Source: Gemmatimonadota bacterium (GTDB lineage: Bacteria > Gemmatimonadota > Gemmatimonadetes > Longimicrobiales > Gaopeijiaceae). Taken from it: 32,731 nt of DNA. The stretch spans positions 1-32,731 of the forward strand of contig JAPPNO010000062.1 in assembly GCA_028873845.1 (NCBI GenBank), in the 5' to 3' direction. Every line of letters starts with the position of its first letter. Position 1 is the stretch's first letter. Made by a program: the position numbers and the translations under genes. Under the pieces are notes generated by a model. That model made no database searches, was not told the DNA's origin, and saw only the letters and a list, made by a program, of their open reading frames with translations. Positions 1 to 9,000 of this stretch are shown piece after piece.

Positions 1-1
1 A

Positions 2-235
2 ACCGGTGTCCACACCATCGCCATCAGCAACTATCCGGCGGATGCGCGCTTCGACCGAACCTCCGCCACCGTGAGCATCGACACCGAAGGACGGGCGGCC
101 ACCGTCAACTTCTCCGGTTCGCACATCCACAGGCCTCGCATCGCAAGGCCGGTCGTGGTGGCCGAAGGCACCGGGAAGCACTCGACACCTTTGGCTCTGC
201 GGGACGCCGCCGAGCGCGCCGCAATCGAAATGTAG
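2..235 (+). CDS. 3' end of an Ig-like/carboxypeptidase-regulatory-like surface protein (partial)
   Basis: An open frame enters from the left edge and ends at TAG (233-235), giving the last 77 residues. The segment HTIAISNYPADARF...TVSIDTEG...VNFSGSHI has the alternating hydrophobic pattern of a beta-sandwich repeat. It resembles the repeats of secreted Ig-like or carboxypeptidase-regulatory-like proteins, in which a strand of the type TVxISxxPADAxFD is followed by a VNFSG strand. The final 30 residues (HRPRIARPVVVAEGTGKHSTPLALRDAAERAAIEM) do not look like a domain and form a charged tail. The start and any signal peptide lie outside the window. The reading frame is clear; the family call is by pattern only, and another beta-sandwich surface protein is possible. 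Confidence 0.6.
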   Translation, partial: TGVHTIAISNYPADARFDRTSATVSIDTEGRAATVNFSGSHIHRPRIARPVVVAEGTGKHSTPLALRDAAERAAIEM

Positions 236-246
236 GATCCGACAAG

Positions 247-288
247 CCGGACACACGTTCGCTCGGCTATCGGATGAGCCGTGTCCGG
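247..288 (+). terminator. Hairpin 3' of the partial surface-protein gene
   Basis: CCGGACAC (247-254) pairs with GTGTCCGG (281-288), and GGCT (265-268) pairs with AGCC (277-280) directly inside it, leaving a 10-nt bulge on the left arm. It starts 12 nt after the stop at 235. A second GC-rich dyad (CCCGGG CGT CCCGGG) follows at about 291-305. No T-run follows, so this is a terminator-like structure rather than a textbook intrinsic terminator. The rest of 236-397 shows nothing else beyond a weak ACAACG/CGTTGT dyad at 375-391. Confidence 0.4.
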
Positions 289-397
289 GTCCCGGGCGTC
301 CCGGGAGGTCTGCGGAGGCCTATTGCATTCCCGTTCGGGAAGTGGGATGGGATGAGGGGATGAAAGCATCCTCTACAACGTAAATCGTTGTGATAAT

Positions 398-2785
398 TTA
401 GGTTACGTTCCACGAAAACATGAACGTCACCGTGATCGTCGCATCTCCGAGCGATACCGCGGTGACCTTCACGTAGGGAGCGAGCAGGTCGTCCCCTATG
501 ATTGCGGTTGCCACCGATTCGTCCGAAGTGGCCACCGTGAAGGTCATCGAGTCGCCGATATCGTCGTCTGCGAAGAGCCCGACATCACGGAAGAACAGGA
601 ACGGCAGAAGGAAGAAAACATGGTCCTCGCCTTCCGCGCGACTAACGGTGTCGGCCGGGGTGTATTTCGTGTAGGGGGGGTTGTTGCCGACCGTGTGCAC
701 CACCGACGTATTGGCCGAGAGACCACCCGGGTCGGTGACGGTGAGCGTGATGGTCGCCTGCCCCTCCTTGTTCTTCGCCCTCACATAGAATCCCCTGAAG
801 CGGGGCCTGTGGTCATCGGGGTTCACGCGCACCACCCTAAACACGGAATTGTCGGATGACGACACTGCGTAGTCGAGGTCGGCGAAGTCGTCGTCCGGAT
901 CCTTGATATAGAACCAGGGGAGGTCTCCGGATCCCTCGCCCTTCAGGAACGTCATGGGTTCCATTTCATAGGCCACGTATGGCGGCTTGTTCTCGTCCGG
1001 CGCCGGTGCGACGGTAGCCTGGAATTCGGTGCTGGCCGAGAGTCCATCCGGGTCCTCGGCGGTTACCGTGACGGTGGCGGAGCCCTCGGCCACTGCCACC
1101 AGCGCGAGGTCGTTGCCGGTTACCGTGGCCGTGAGCACGTCCGTGTCGGAGCTCTCGGCGGAAAACGTCAGTTCGTCCAGATCCGGATCGCCGAAGTACG
1201 TGGAAGCGTCGAGTGTCCTCGTGATGCCCACCTTCATGCTCTGCGCGGGGATCGGGCCTGCCGCCGGCGGTCGGTTCGGGGTCTCGGACTTGGCGACCGT
1301 CACGGTGAAGTTCAGCTCCACGTCGAGACCGGCCGGGTCCTCGGCGGATACGGCAACGGTCGCGGTGCCGTGACCCGTCGCCTGCAGTGAAATCACGGAT
1401 CCTGAGGCCGTGGCCGTCAGCACCTCGACATCGGAACTCTCGGCGGAGTACGTCAGGTCGTCACCGTCGGGGTCCGTGAAATATGTGGACGCGTTCAGCG
1501 TGGACGATTCGTCCTCTTCGAAGGTCTTGTCGGCGATGGTGCCGAGCGTGACCGGTGCACGGTTCCCTTGCGTGGGCTCCTCGACGGCAACGCCGAAGGC
1601 CGTCGAGGCCGCGAGCCCCTCCGCGTCCTGCGCAGTGACGGTCACGGTGGCGGTGCCCGTGGTCACGACCTCCAACTCGATCTCGGAACCGGAGGTCGTC
1701 GCCCTGACGACTTCGGTATCGGAACTCTCGGCCGAGAACTCGAGCGCGTCATCGTCGGGGTCGCTGAAGTAGGAAGAGGCGTCGACCCTGCGCCTGTCGC
1801 CCTCTTCCAGCTTCTGTTCGTGGATATCGCCGACCACCTCCGGCGGCTGGTTCGGATCGGAGCCTCCCGATCCGTCTCCGTCGATGCGCACGCCGAACTG
1901 CTGGGTCGCGTCCAGTCCTTCGGAGTCCTCCGCGGTGATCGTCACCGTGGCAGCGCCCTTGGCGATCGGCCCCACGGTCAGGTCCGCCCCCGATATCGAG
2001 ACCACCACCACGGTGGCGTCGGAAGAGGAGGCCTTGTAGGCGAGCGCGTCCCCGTCGGGGTCGGAGAAGTACTCCGCGACGTCCATCGCCGCGCTGGCGC
2101 CCACCTCGATGGTCTGCTCCGGCATCGAACCCTCGGCCGCCGGCGCCCGGTTCGGCACGGTGGCCCGGAAGCTCTGCGTCGCGGCGAGGCCGCCCGGATC
2201 GGTGGCGGTCACCGTCACGGTCGCGTTCCCCTTGGCCAGCGCCGCGATGGTCACCACGGGGCCATCCGCGGAAATCGACACGATGCTCTCGTCCGACACC
2301 GAGAAGGCGAAACGCAACTCCTGCCCGTCCGGCTCCGCGAAGTGACCCGAGACATCCACATCGGCCGACTCCCCGGCCGGCAGTTCCCGTGCGTCGATCG
2401 CGCCGAGAACAATGGGTGCGCGGTTGGGTACCAGCACCCGGAACTGCTGGTTACCGCTCAGGCCGGTGACATCGGTTGCGGTCACCGTCATGAACGCGGT
2501 ACCTGGGGCCACGGCGGTCACCGTCACCGTGCTGCCCGAGGCCCTGACCGTCGCGGTTCCCGGATCGGAGGTGGACACGCCGAAGCTCAGCATGTCGCCA
2601 TTCGCATCGTCGAAACAGGCACTCACGGTGGCGGTCTCCCCGACCACCACCGTCTGTTCCGGGATCGTCCCGCAAAGACCCGGCGGCTGCGGATTCTCGC
2701 ATGCCGCGACGAGCATCGATCCGATCAATGCCGCCCCGCCGACGCTGGGCAGGAAGCCCCGACTTGCTTCACTTGTCCGACTCAT
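398..2785 (-). CDS. Cadherin/Ig-like repeat lipoprotein (paralog A)
   Basis: A 795-residue predicted surface lipoprotein. The N-terminus is a signal peptide ending in the lipobox LVAAC, with Cys29 as the lipidation site. It is followed by about eight repeats of 85-95 residues. Each has a linker of the type NRxP, a strand near 'IPEQTVEVGE', a DPDGD-type acidic loop that could bind calcium, and a closing 'ATVTVTAxDxxGL...F.V.V' strand. Repeat 1 has two extra cysteines (LCGT and SACF) that could form a disulfide. A Gly/Ser linker (DGDGSGGSDPNQ) sits between repeats 3 and 4. I chose the ATG at 2785 because AAGGAG lies about 8 nt upstream; the longer in-frame start at 2818 lacks this. The last repeat stops after its F-like strand (ATITVTFMFSWNVT), without the usual G-like strand. 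Likely roles are adhesion or substrate binding at the cell surface (inference). It is clearly paralogous to the lipoprotein at 10116-14132. Confidence 0.85.
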   Translation of the reverse strand: MSRTSEASRGFLPSVGGAALIGSMLVAACENPQPPGLCGTIPEQTVVVGETATVSACFDDANGDMLSFGVSTSDPGTATVRASGSTVTVTAVAPGTAFMTVTATDVTGLSGNQQFRVLVPNRAPIVLGAIDARELPAGESADVDVSGHFAEPDGQELRFAFSVSDESIVSISADGPVVTIAALAKGNATVTVTATDPGGLAATQSFRATVPNRAPAAEGSMPEQTIEVGASAAMDVAEYFSDPDGDALAYKASSSDATVVVVSISGADLTVGPIAKGAATVTITAEDSEGLDATQQFGVRIDGDGSGGSDPNQPPEVVGDIHEQKLEEGDRRRVDASSYFSDPDDDALEFSAESSDTEVVRATTSGSEIELEVVTTGTATVTVTAQDAEGLAASTAFGVAVEEPTQGNRAPVTLGTIADKTFEEDESSTLNASTYFTDPDGDDLTYSAESSDVEVLTATASGSVISLQATGHGTATVAVSAEDPAGLDVELNFTVTVAKSETPNRPPAAGPIPAQSMKVGITRTLDASTYFGDPDLDELTFSAESSDTDVLTATVTGNDLALVAVAEGSATVTVTAEDPDGLSASTEFQATVAPAPDENKPPYVAYEMEPMTFLKGEGSGDLPWFYIKDPDDDFADLDYAVSSSDNSVFRVVRVNPDDHRPRFRGFYVRAKNKEGQATITLTVTDPGGLSANTSVVHTVGNNPPYTKYTPADTVSRAEGEDHVFFLLPFLFFRDVGLFADDDIGDSMTFTVATSDESVATAIIGDDLLAPYVKVTAVSLGDATITVTFMFSWNVT

Positions 2786-2835
2786 GGTCCTGCTCCTTTC
2801 GGAGTGCAAGGCACCCATGTCACATCGCGCGCAAA

Positions 2836-2864
2836 ATTATCGCGATGCACAGTGGGTGAATCGA
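2836..2864 (-). promoter_or_regulatory. Weak candidate promoter for lipoprotein A
   Basis: On the minus strand GATAAT (2841-2836) lies 17 nt downstream of TCGATT (2864-2859), about 50 nt before the ATG at 2785. The -10 is good and the -35 is poor (3 of 6 consensus bases). The segment is AT-rich relative to its surroundings. Confidence 0.3.
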
Positions 2865-2991
2865 TTAGCTATTCCAGGTTACGCCACCGCTTGCGCCAGT
2901 TGCAAGTCATGGGGGTGAAAAGTCGGTGGCCGACGCCACCGGAGCCGCGCCGTTTGGTGGCAACAGGCGATGGCGAGGCGCTCGCATGACG

Positions 2992-3021
2992 ACAATAAAC
3001 TACAATAGACTATAATAAGCT
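2992..3021. repeat. Three tandem 10-bp AT-rich direct repeats
   Basis: ACAATAAACT (2992-3001), ACAATAGACT (3002-3011) and ATAATAAGCT (3012-3021) lie end to end with a 10-bp period, about one helical turn. They are in the 296-bp gap between the decarboxylase stop and the start of lipoprotein A, about 210-240 bp upstream of that start. The surrounding DNA is strongly GC-rich, so the AT composition and regular phase stand out. A tandem binding site for a regulator of lipoprotein A is the simplest reading. Confidence 0.55.
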
Positions 3022-3045
3022 GTTTTTTGTTATCATTCCGGGTTT

Positions 3046-3059
3046 CCCGTAGCTACGGG
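3046..3059. repeat. 14-bp perfect palindrome downstream of the decarboxylase
   Basis: CCCGTAGCTACGGG lies 23-36 nt past the decarboxylase stop. As RNA it could form a 5-bp stem with an AGCT loop. On the gene's strand no T-run follows, so it could be a 3'-end stem or a protein site. The short T-run nearby (3022-3027) lies on the other strand. Confidence 0.4.
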
Positions 3060-3081
3060 ACAGCGGGGGACCGACAACACA

Positions 3082-4566
3082 TCACCCCGACTCGGCCTCC
3101 AGCTTCCGCACCCCCGCCCGCAGCACCTCGAGCGCCAGGTCGATCGTGTCGAGGTGCGTGCGGAACGCCAGCGCCGCCATCCTGAGCTGGAACTTCCCGT
3201 CGACCATCGTCGAGGACAGGAACACCCGCCCGTCGCGGTGCGTCTCCTTGACGAGCGCCCGGTTGAAGGCGTTCGCGTCGCCCGACCGCGGCACCCACCG
3301 GTACGTCACCACGGTGAGTTCCGGCTCCGGCCCCACCTCGAAGCCGAGCGCCGCGACCTCCCGGTGGAAGTACTTCGCCAACTCCACCTTTTCGCGCAGG
3401 CAGGCCCGAAACGGCTCCTCGCCGTGCAGCAGCAGCGGCAGCCAGACGCGCAGCCCGCGAAAATGCTTGGTGAGCTCCGGCGACACGGCGGCGGGCGACC
3501 GTCCCCCGGCCTCTGCCTCGACGGTGTCCTGCATGTAGGCGGCGTAGTAGGCGTGCGCGTGCTGGAGCGCATGACGGTTCCGGACCAGGACGGCGCCGGT
3601 GCCGTAGGGGAGGAACATCCCCTTGTGCGGGTCGAGGACGATCGAATCCGCGCGCTCCATGCCGGAGAGCGCCGGGCGGAACTCGGGCAACATCGCGAAG
3701 AAGCCCCCGTAGGCGGCGTCGACGTGGTACCACAGGCCGTCGCGCCGTGCGATGTCGGCGATTCTCGCGAGCGGATCGATCGCGCCCGTATCCGCGGTGC
3801 CCGCCGAGGCGAGCACGAGCCAGGGCCGGAGACCGCGCGCACGGTCCGCCGCGATGGCTTCGGAGAGCGATGCGGGGCACAGGCGCCGGTTTTCGTCCAC
3901 CGCGACATCCCGGCGTACGGATTCACCGAGGCCGGCCACCCGCAGCGCCTTGTGGAGACACTGGTGAATGTGGGGCGAGGCGTACACGACGGCCCGGTGG
4001 AAGTCGCGGGCCCGCAGTCCCGCCGCTTCACGCGCGGCCACGACCGCGATCAGGCTCGCGATGGATCCGCCCGAGGAGAGGTTGCCGTCGGCGGTCTCGG
4101 GAAACCCGACGAGCTTCGCCATCCAGTCGAGGATCAGGTCCTCCATTTCGACGGCGCCGGGGCCCGCGAACCGCACGCCTGCGTACTCGTTCGTCACCGC
4201 GGCGAGGTAGTCGGCGAGCGACGAGGCGTAGATCCCGCCGCCGGGGATGTAGGCCAGGTGCCCGGCGTGCGAGGGGATGAGGCCCGGGCGCACGACGGAC
4301 TCGTCGATCCGGTCGATGAGCTGGTCCATCGGTCGGGGTCCGGGCCCGGCGGCGAGGTTCCGGAGTCCGAGGGCGCCCGACTTGTCATGGTTGTAGGCGG
4401 GCGTCTCCGCGAGTCCGTCGAGGAAGCGCTGGGCGTATCTGTGTGCCGCCGTCAGGAGCCGGTCCCGCTCGGCCGCATCGGGGTCGAGCGGCCGGGCGGC
4501 CCGTTCAAGCTGGAGAATGCGGGAGCGTTGCGGCGTCGGGTCCTGGCGGTTCGCGCGCGTTCTCAC
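3082..4566 (-). CDS. PLP-dependent group II amino-acid decarboxylase
   Basis: A 494-residue cytoplasmic enzyme of the aromatic-L-amino-acid/tyrosine/diaminobutyrate decarboxylase family (usual length about 480), which removes CO2 from an amino acid to give an amine. Visible motifs are the cofactor-binding stretch NLSSGGSIAS, the HVDAAYGG motif with Asp283 positioned to contact the pyridine nitrogen, and SIVLDPHKG with Lys315 as the Schiff-base lysine. No signal peptide is present. The GTG at 4566 overlaps the stop of the upstream LanC-like gene as GTGA, giving a full-length domain by translational coupling. The much longer open frame extending to 5274 is only the LanC-like gene read in another frame. 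The substrate cannot be told from the sequence; tryptophan/tyrosine/DOPA, glutamate or diaminobutyrate are all possible. It is the last gene of a three-gene operon. Confidence 0.88.
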   Translation of the reverse strand: MRTRANRQDPTPQRSRILQLERAARPLDPDAAERDRLLTAAHRYAQRFLDGLAETPAYNHDKSGALGLRNLAAGPGPRPMDQLIDRIDESVVRPGLIPSHAGHLAYIPGGGIYASSLADYLAAVTNEYAGVRFAGPGAVEMEDLILDWMAKLVGFPETADGNLSSGGSIASLIAVVAAREAAGLRARDFHRAVVYASPHIHQCLHKALRVAGLGESVRRDVAVDENRRLCPASLSEAIAADRARGLRPWLVLASAGTADTGAIDPLARIADIARRDGLWYHVDAAYGGFFAMLPEFRPALSGMERADSIVLDPHKGMFLPYGTGAVLVRNRHALQHAHAYYAAYMQDTVEAEAGGRSPAAVSPELTKHFRGLRVWLPLLLHGEEPFRACLREKVELAKYFHREVAALGFEVGPEPELTVVTYRWVPRSGDANAFNRALVKETHRDGRVFLSSTMVDGKFQLRMAALAFRTHLDTIDLALEVLRAGVRKLEAESG

Positions 4567-6032
4567 CACGGATCGTCCGGCAGCACCACCCGCGGCCCCT
4601 CGCCGCGCTCCTCCACGGCGTCCATGTGCAGGAAGTACTTCCCGACGCCCGCCGCGCCCTGCATGTGCCCCGTCTGGGCCACGAGCAGGTCGGGCTGCAC
4701 GCGATGCTCGGCCTGGGTCCACTTGCGGCCCGCCCCGGCCGCAGTGTCGACGATCGAGGCGCGGCCCAGCAGGTCCGCGTTCAGGCGGTCGACGAAGGCG
4801 CGGTACCCGGCGTCGCCGGTGGTGCGGTAGAGGGTCAGGAAATGGTCGGCCGCGCCCGCGGTTCCGCAGCACTGGCTGATGTTCTCCCAGAAGCCGGGGG
4901 TGCGGGTTTCGGGGATGCCGGTGGCGATGACTCCGCGGGCGCCCCGGGCCACCCAGTCGTGCCACTGGTCGTCGCCGGTGGCTTCGGCGAGCTGGCGGAA
5001 GAGGCGGTTGGTGCCGACGGGGCCGTGGCACCACGAGAGGTAGTAGAGGTCCTCGCCGCCGGGGCGGGAGTGGAAGATGCGGTACGCGGGTTGGCGGCCG
5101 GCATCGTCGGGGGGTTGGTCGAGGGTGGCCTGGGATACCAGGTAGTCGGCGCCGGCCAGGGCGGCGTCCAGGCAGTCGCCGGACCCGGTGGCGCGGTGCA
5201 GAGTGGCCAGGAAGTACGCGATGCCGGCGGTTCCGTGGGAGAAGTTGGGCATCTCGCGGGCGTAGCCGGGCCACATGTCCCAGCGCAGGCCGGTGTCGGC
5301 CTCGGCGGCGCGTTCGAGGAGGCGTGCGCCGGCTGCTTCGGCAGCGTGGAGAGCGCCGGCGGTGCCGAGGACGCGGTGAAGATGGAGGAGCGCGAGCCCT
5401 GTGCCCGCGGTGCCGCTGACGATGTCGTTGGATTCCCGGGTGTCGTCGCTCCGGGGCATGGGCCAGGGTACGGGCCAGGCGATCCCGTCGCCCACCGGGC
5501 TGGCGTTCTCAAGAAGAAGGCGGGCGGCGCGTTCGGCGTCGTCCCGGTGCTCGTCCCGCCGTGTCGCCCGCCAGGTCTCGGCCAGCACGAAGGCGATGCC
5601 CGCGAGACCGGTGTAGAGGCCGGCGCCCGCGACCTCGTCCAGCGTGGCGGCGAGGTGGGCTGCGGCGGCTGATGCGGCGTCCAGGTACCGCTGGTCGCCG
5701 GTGGCGTGGAAGAGCTCCAGGGCGAAGGGGAGGACGCCGGGTGAATGTGTGTATAGTGTGTATCCGGTCGAGGCGGGGTCAGTGGGGTCGGCGGGCCAGG
5801 TGATGCCGTGGGGTGTCTCGATCCGGTGTGCGTCGAGCCAGTTCCAGGCCTCGACGGCGATCTGGAGGTGGGGACGGGGGAGGGGCGCTGCCGAGCGCCG
5901 CTCAGGGTCCAGTGGAGCCAGGGCGCGGAGGAGGGCGGGGGACAGCGCGAAGGCGGCGGCGGTTCCCGCGGTGCCGGTTACGAAGGAGCGACGGGTCCAG
6001 TGTGTATGGTGTGTATTACGCGTGCCGCACAT
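4563..6032 (-). CDS. Tat-exported LanC-like protein
   Basis: A 489-residue protein with an alpha/alpha-toroid of the LanC-like family. The repeated GTAG/HG motifs are TGLAGIA, VSGTAGTG, FSHGTAGIAYFL (His266), YLSWCHGPVG (Cys335), SQCCGTAGAADHFL (Cys388, Cys389) and TGHMQGAAGVGKYFL (His456). In classical LanC cyclases the zinc is held by Cys in WCxG and by the Cys-His pair of a CHG motif. Here the CHG position reads CCG, so the site would be three cysteines. The N-terminus carries a twin-arginine signal (THWTRRSFVTG, Arg14-Arg15) followed by a hydrophobic Ala-rich stretch, predicting export of the folded metalloprotein. No LanA, LanB or LanM partner is visible, so lantibiotic synthesis is not supported. 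ATG 6032 has GGGAGG about 10 nt upstream and lies 1 bp after the amidohydrolase stop. The substrate is unknown. Confidence 0.82.
   Translation of the reverse strand: MCGTRNTHHTHWTRRSFVTGTAGTAAAFALSPALLRALAPLDPERRSAAPLPRPHLQIAVEAWNWLDAHRIETPHGITWPADPTDPASTGYTLYTHSPGVLPFALELFHATGDQRYLDAASAAAAHLAATLDEVAGAGLYTGLAGIAFVLAETWRATRRDEHRDDAERAARLLLENASPVGDGIAWPVPWPMPRSDDTRESNDIVSGTAGTGLALLHLHRVLGTAGALHAAEAAGARLLERAAEADTGLRWDMWPGYAREMPNFSHGTAGIAYFLATLHRATGSGDCLDAALAGADYLVSQATLDQPPDDAGRQPAYRIFHSRPGGEDLYYLSWCHGPVGTNRLFRQLAEATGDDQWHDWVARGARGVIATGIPETRTPGFWENISQCCGTAGAADHFLTLYRTTGDAGYRAFVDRLNADLLGRASIVDTAAGAGRKWTQAEHRVQPDLLVAQTGHMQGAAGVGKYFLHMDAVEERGEGPRVVLPDDPW
5747..5763. repeat. 17-bp ATACACAC tandem motif, copy 1
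   Basis: GTGTGTATAGTGTGTAT on the plus strand; on the gene strand this is two ATACACAC half-sites separated by one base. It lies inside the LanC-like gene, read there as YTLYTH. It matches the copy at 6000-6016 at 16 of 17 bases although the two are in different codon phases. Confidence 0.6.
6000..6016. repeat. 17-bp ATACACAC tandem motif, copy 2
   Basis: GTGTGTATGGTGTGTAT on the plus strand, covering codons 6-11 of the LanC-like gene (NTHHTH). It is 253 bp from copy 1 and has the same half-site spacing. AT-rich relative to the surrounding coding sequence. Confidence 0.6.
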
Positions 6033-6033
6033 T

Positions 6034-9000
6034 TCAGGAGCCTCCCTCGTTGGCGCTCCGCGGCGAGTCCCCGCGCGGTCCCGGGTCCCCGTTTCCGGCG
6101 CCCACCCCCGGCACCCCCTCCGGTTCGTCGTCCCACCACCAGAGCGGCGCCACCTCCCGGTCCCCCGGGTACTGCTCTGCCAGCGTGTCGCCGTCGTAGA
6201 GGCGCCCGTTCACCATCACCATGTGAATTCGGTTCGTGTTGCGCAGGTCATCCAGCGGGTTCGCGTCGAGGATGACCAGGTCGGCCAGCTTCCCGGCCTC
6301 GATCGCGCCCAGGTCCTCGTCGAGCCCGATCGCCTCGGCGCCCAGGATCGTCGCCATGCGCAGCGCGTCGAGCTCACCGATGCCCCCGGCCGCCATCGCC
6401 CACAGCTCCCAGTGGAACCCCAGCCCCTGCAGCTGTCCGTGGCTGCCCACCCCCGCCCGTCCCCCCGCCTCGACCAGGTCCTTCACGAAGAGCGCGTGGT
6501 CCGCGAAGACGTGCTCCTCGTCGCGGAACCACTGTGCGCGGCGCAGCGTCCCACCGTCGATCACCGAGTGGGGCACGAAGCGGCGCAGCTTGGCGTCGCC
6601 GTGCGGGTTCTCGCGGCTGAAGAAGTAGTTCTCCGCCCACGGTCCCCCATACGAGACCAGCAGCGTGGGGCTGTAGGCGCGTCGCGTCGCCACGAAGAGC
6701 TGCACGTAGTCGTCGTAGACCGGGTAGATCGGGATCGAGTGCTCCAGCCCCGGGTACCCGTCGATCGTCTCGTTCAGGTTCTGGCGGAGGTTGAGCGATC
6801 CCTCGGTGGTGGGCATGAGGCCGAGTTCGCGCGCCGCCATGATGATCCACTGGCGCTGCTGCCGGTTCCCCGCCACGTACATCTTGATCGTCTTGGTGTC
6901 GAAGTACTTCGAGTACCTGGAGAGGATGTCGCGCGCCTCGTCCTCCGAGCCGATCATGTGCTGCCAGAAGACGCCGGGGCCGGTCGAGTAGACGCGCGGG
7001 CCGACCAGCTCGCCGGTGCGGACCCGGTCGGCGTAGCTGAGCACGTCGGTGGTGCCGGTCTGCGGATCGCGCGTGGTGGTGACGCCGTAGGCCACGTTGG
7101 CCAGATAGGGCCACACGTCGGAGCGGTGGAGGTTGTTGGCTGGGCGCATGTGGGCGTGAGTGTCGACGAACCCGGGAACGATGGTCTTGCCGGCGAGGTC
7201 GAAGACGCGGGCGTCGGCGGGGACGTCGAGGGAGCCGGAGGGGCCGACGGCGGCGATGCGGTTGTTGCGGATCAGGATATCGGCGCGGTCGATGACGCCC
7301 GCTTCGGCCACTGTGATGACGCGCGCGCCGGTGAGCAGGGCGGTGCCGCGCGGGATGTCGCGGGTGGCCTGGATGTCGATCCATACTTCGGTGGGCTGAT
7401 ACTCTTCGTCTTCCTCGTCTTCGCCTGCCTCTCCGGCTTCCCCGGGCTCCGCTTCGGCCTCCGCCGCTTCCTCGTTCGCCTCCGCCTCCTCGAAGGCCTC
7501 GGCCGCGTCCAGATCGTAGGTGAAGAAGGCGCGGCCCAGCGACCAGTGCACCGCCCGCCCGCTCGCGGCCCACGCGGGGAACTCCGCGCCGATGTCGGTG
7601 AGCCGGCGGGCCGGCATCTGGGCGCTGCCGGGATTGCCGACGTTGATCAGCGGGGCCTCGCCCCCCACCCTCGGCACGGTGGCCGTGTAGACCTGCTGCT
7701 GGATGAGCGCCATGACCAGGTCGCCGCGCGGGGCCATGCGGAGCACCGACGGGGTGAGCGCGGCCTGGCTTCCGGGCGGTGTGCGGCCGCGGAGGCGCAC
7801 ATGCTCCTGCTCGTCGGTGCCGTCCCAGCGGATCGAGACGAGCATGTCGCCCCGCTGCAGGTGGATGCGGTCGGCGTTCGGGCCGCTGCCCTCCGTCCCC
7901 TCGGCGAAGTGGGGGCCGCGGCGGCCTTGCACCGGCGCGATCAGGGTGGCCGCGCCGGGACTGTCCCCGTCGGCCACCCACACGATCTCGCCCGGTTGGG
8001 GCGCGCCCGATCCGAACCCGCCGGCCGATTCCTGGAAGTCGCGCGCGAAGCTGCGGAGTGCGACTAGCCGGTCGCCCGCAGGCGACCACGCGGGGGTGAT
8101 GTAGACCGCGCCGCGCTCGGTCAGCCGCACGGGGGACCCGCGGCCGTCGGCGCGGACCTTGTAGAGGTGGCCCGCCTCGCCGTCCCAGGTGGCGTAGGCG
8201 ATCCAGTCGCCGCCGGGGGACCATGCCGGATAGTGCTCCGAGTGGTCCGCTTCGGTCAGGCGGCGGGGATCGGTGCCGTCGGCGTTCGCGACCCAGAGGC
8301 GGTCGAGCGCGGTGAAGGCGACGCGCGCGCCGTCGGGGGAGGGCACCGCGTCGCGGATCTGGCGGACGGTGAAGGTGGGGGTGTCCTCGATCGGGTAGTC
8401 GAATTCGACGAGCGGGCCGAGTTCGAGGTCGTACTGGACGCGGAAGGGGATCTCCTCCGCGCCGCCGTCGATCACGTCCAGCTTCCAGATCTTCCCGCCG
8501 TAGCTGGCGACGAGATGGCGCGAATCGGGGGTGAAGGACATCCCCGGCAGCACGTCGAGGGTGGCGCGCGATTCCTGGTCGTCGTGCTGGACGGGGTAGG
8601 CGAGCCAGCGCTCGTCGCCGGACTCGAGGTCGCGGACGCGCAGCCCCGTGTGGAAGTCGTGCCGGGTGCCGTAGACGAGCCAGCGCCCGTCGGGCGATAG
8701 GGTGGGGCGGACGCCGGAGCCGTAGCGCGAGGTGCGGGTGTAGTTCTCGCCGGTCTCGCGGTCGTAGACGGCCAGCTGGTACTGGGGGAACTGGGCGTTG
8801 TAGGTCCAGTCGCTGGTGCGGCGCGCATACCAGATGTAGCGGCCGCTCGGGTCGAAGGCCGCGCCGAGGGTCTTGAGGTTGTCGGGCTCGCTGATCAGCT
8901 GGATGCCCGATCCGCCGTCCACGTGATAGAGCGAGAGCCTGGGGAGGCCGCCGCCGCGAAATCCCCCCTTCGAGGCGACGATGTAGTCTCCGTCGGGGGA

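Noticed and set aside
375-391. ACAACG/CGTTGT dyad as terminator of lipoprotein A
   Set aside because: Only a 6-bp weak stem with no T-run; not reported as a feature.
1568-2989. Long plus-strand open frame opposite lipoprotein A
   Set aside because: It is rich in Arg/Gly/His with no domain, lies antisense to a well-supported repeat lipoprotein, and extends into AT-rich intergenic DNA. Typical high-GC shadow.
4563-5274. N-terminal extension of the decarboxylase
   Set aside because: This part of the frame is Arg/Pro-rich and coincides with the LanC-like gene in another frame; the family domain begins at 4566.
3082-6032. Lantibiotic biosynthesis cluster
   Set aside because: A LanC-like gene is present, but no precursor peptide, dehydratase, transporter or leader peptidase is visible, and the protein appears to be exported.
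5644-8067. 807-residue plus-strand open frame
   Set aside because: Antisense to the LanC-like and amidohydrolase genes, which have clear motifs; composition (Val/Arg/Gly/His) is that of a mirror frame.
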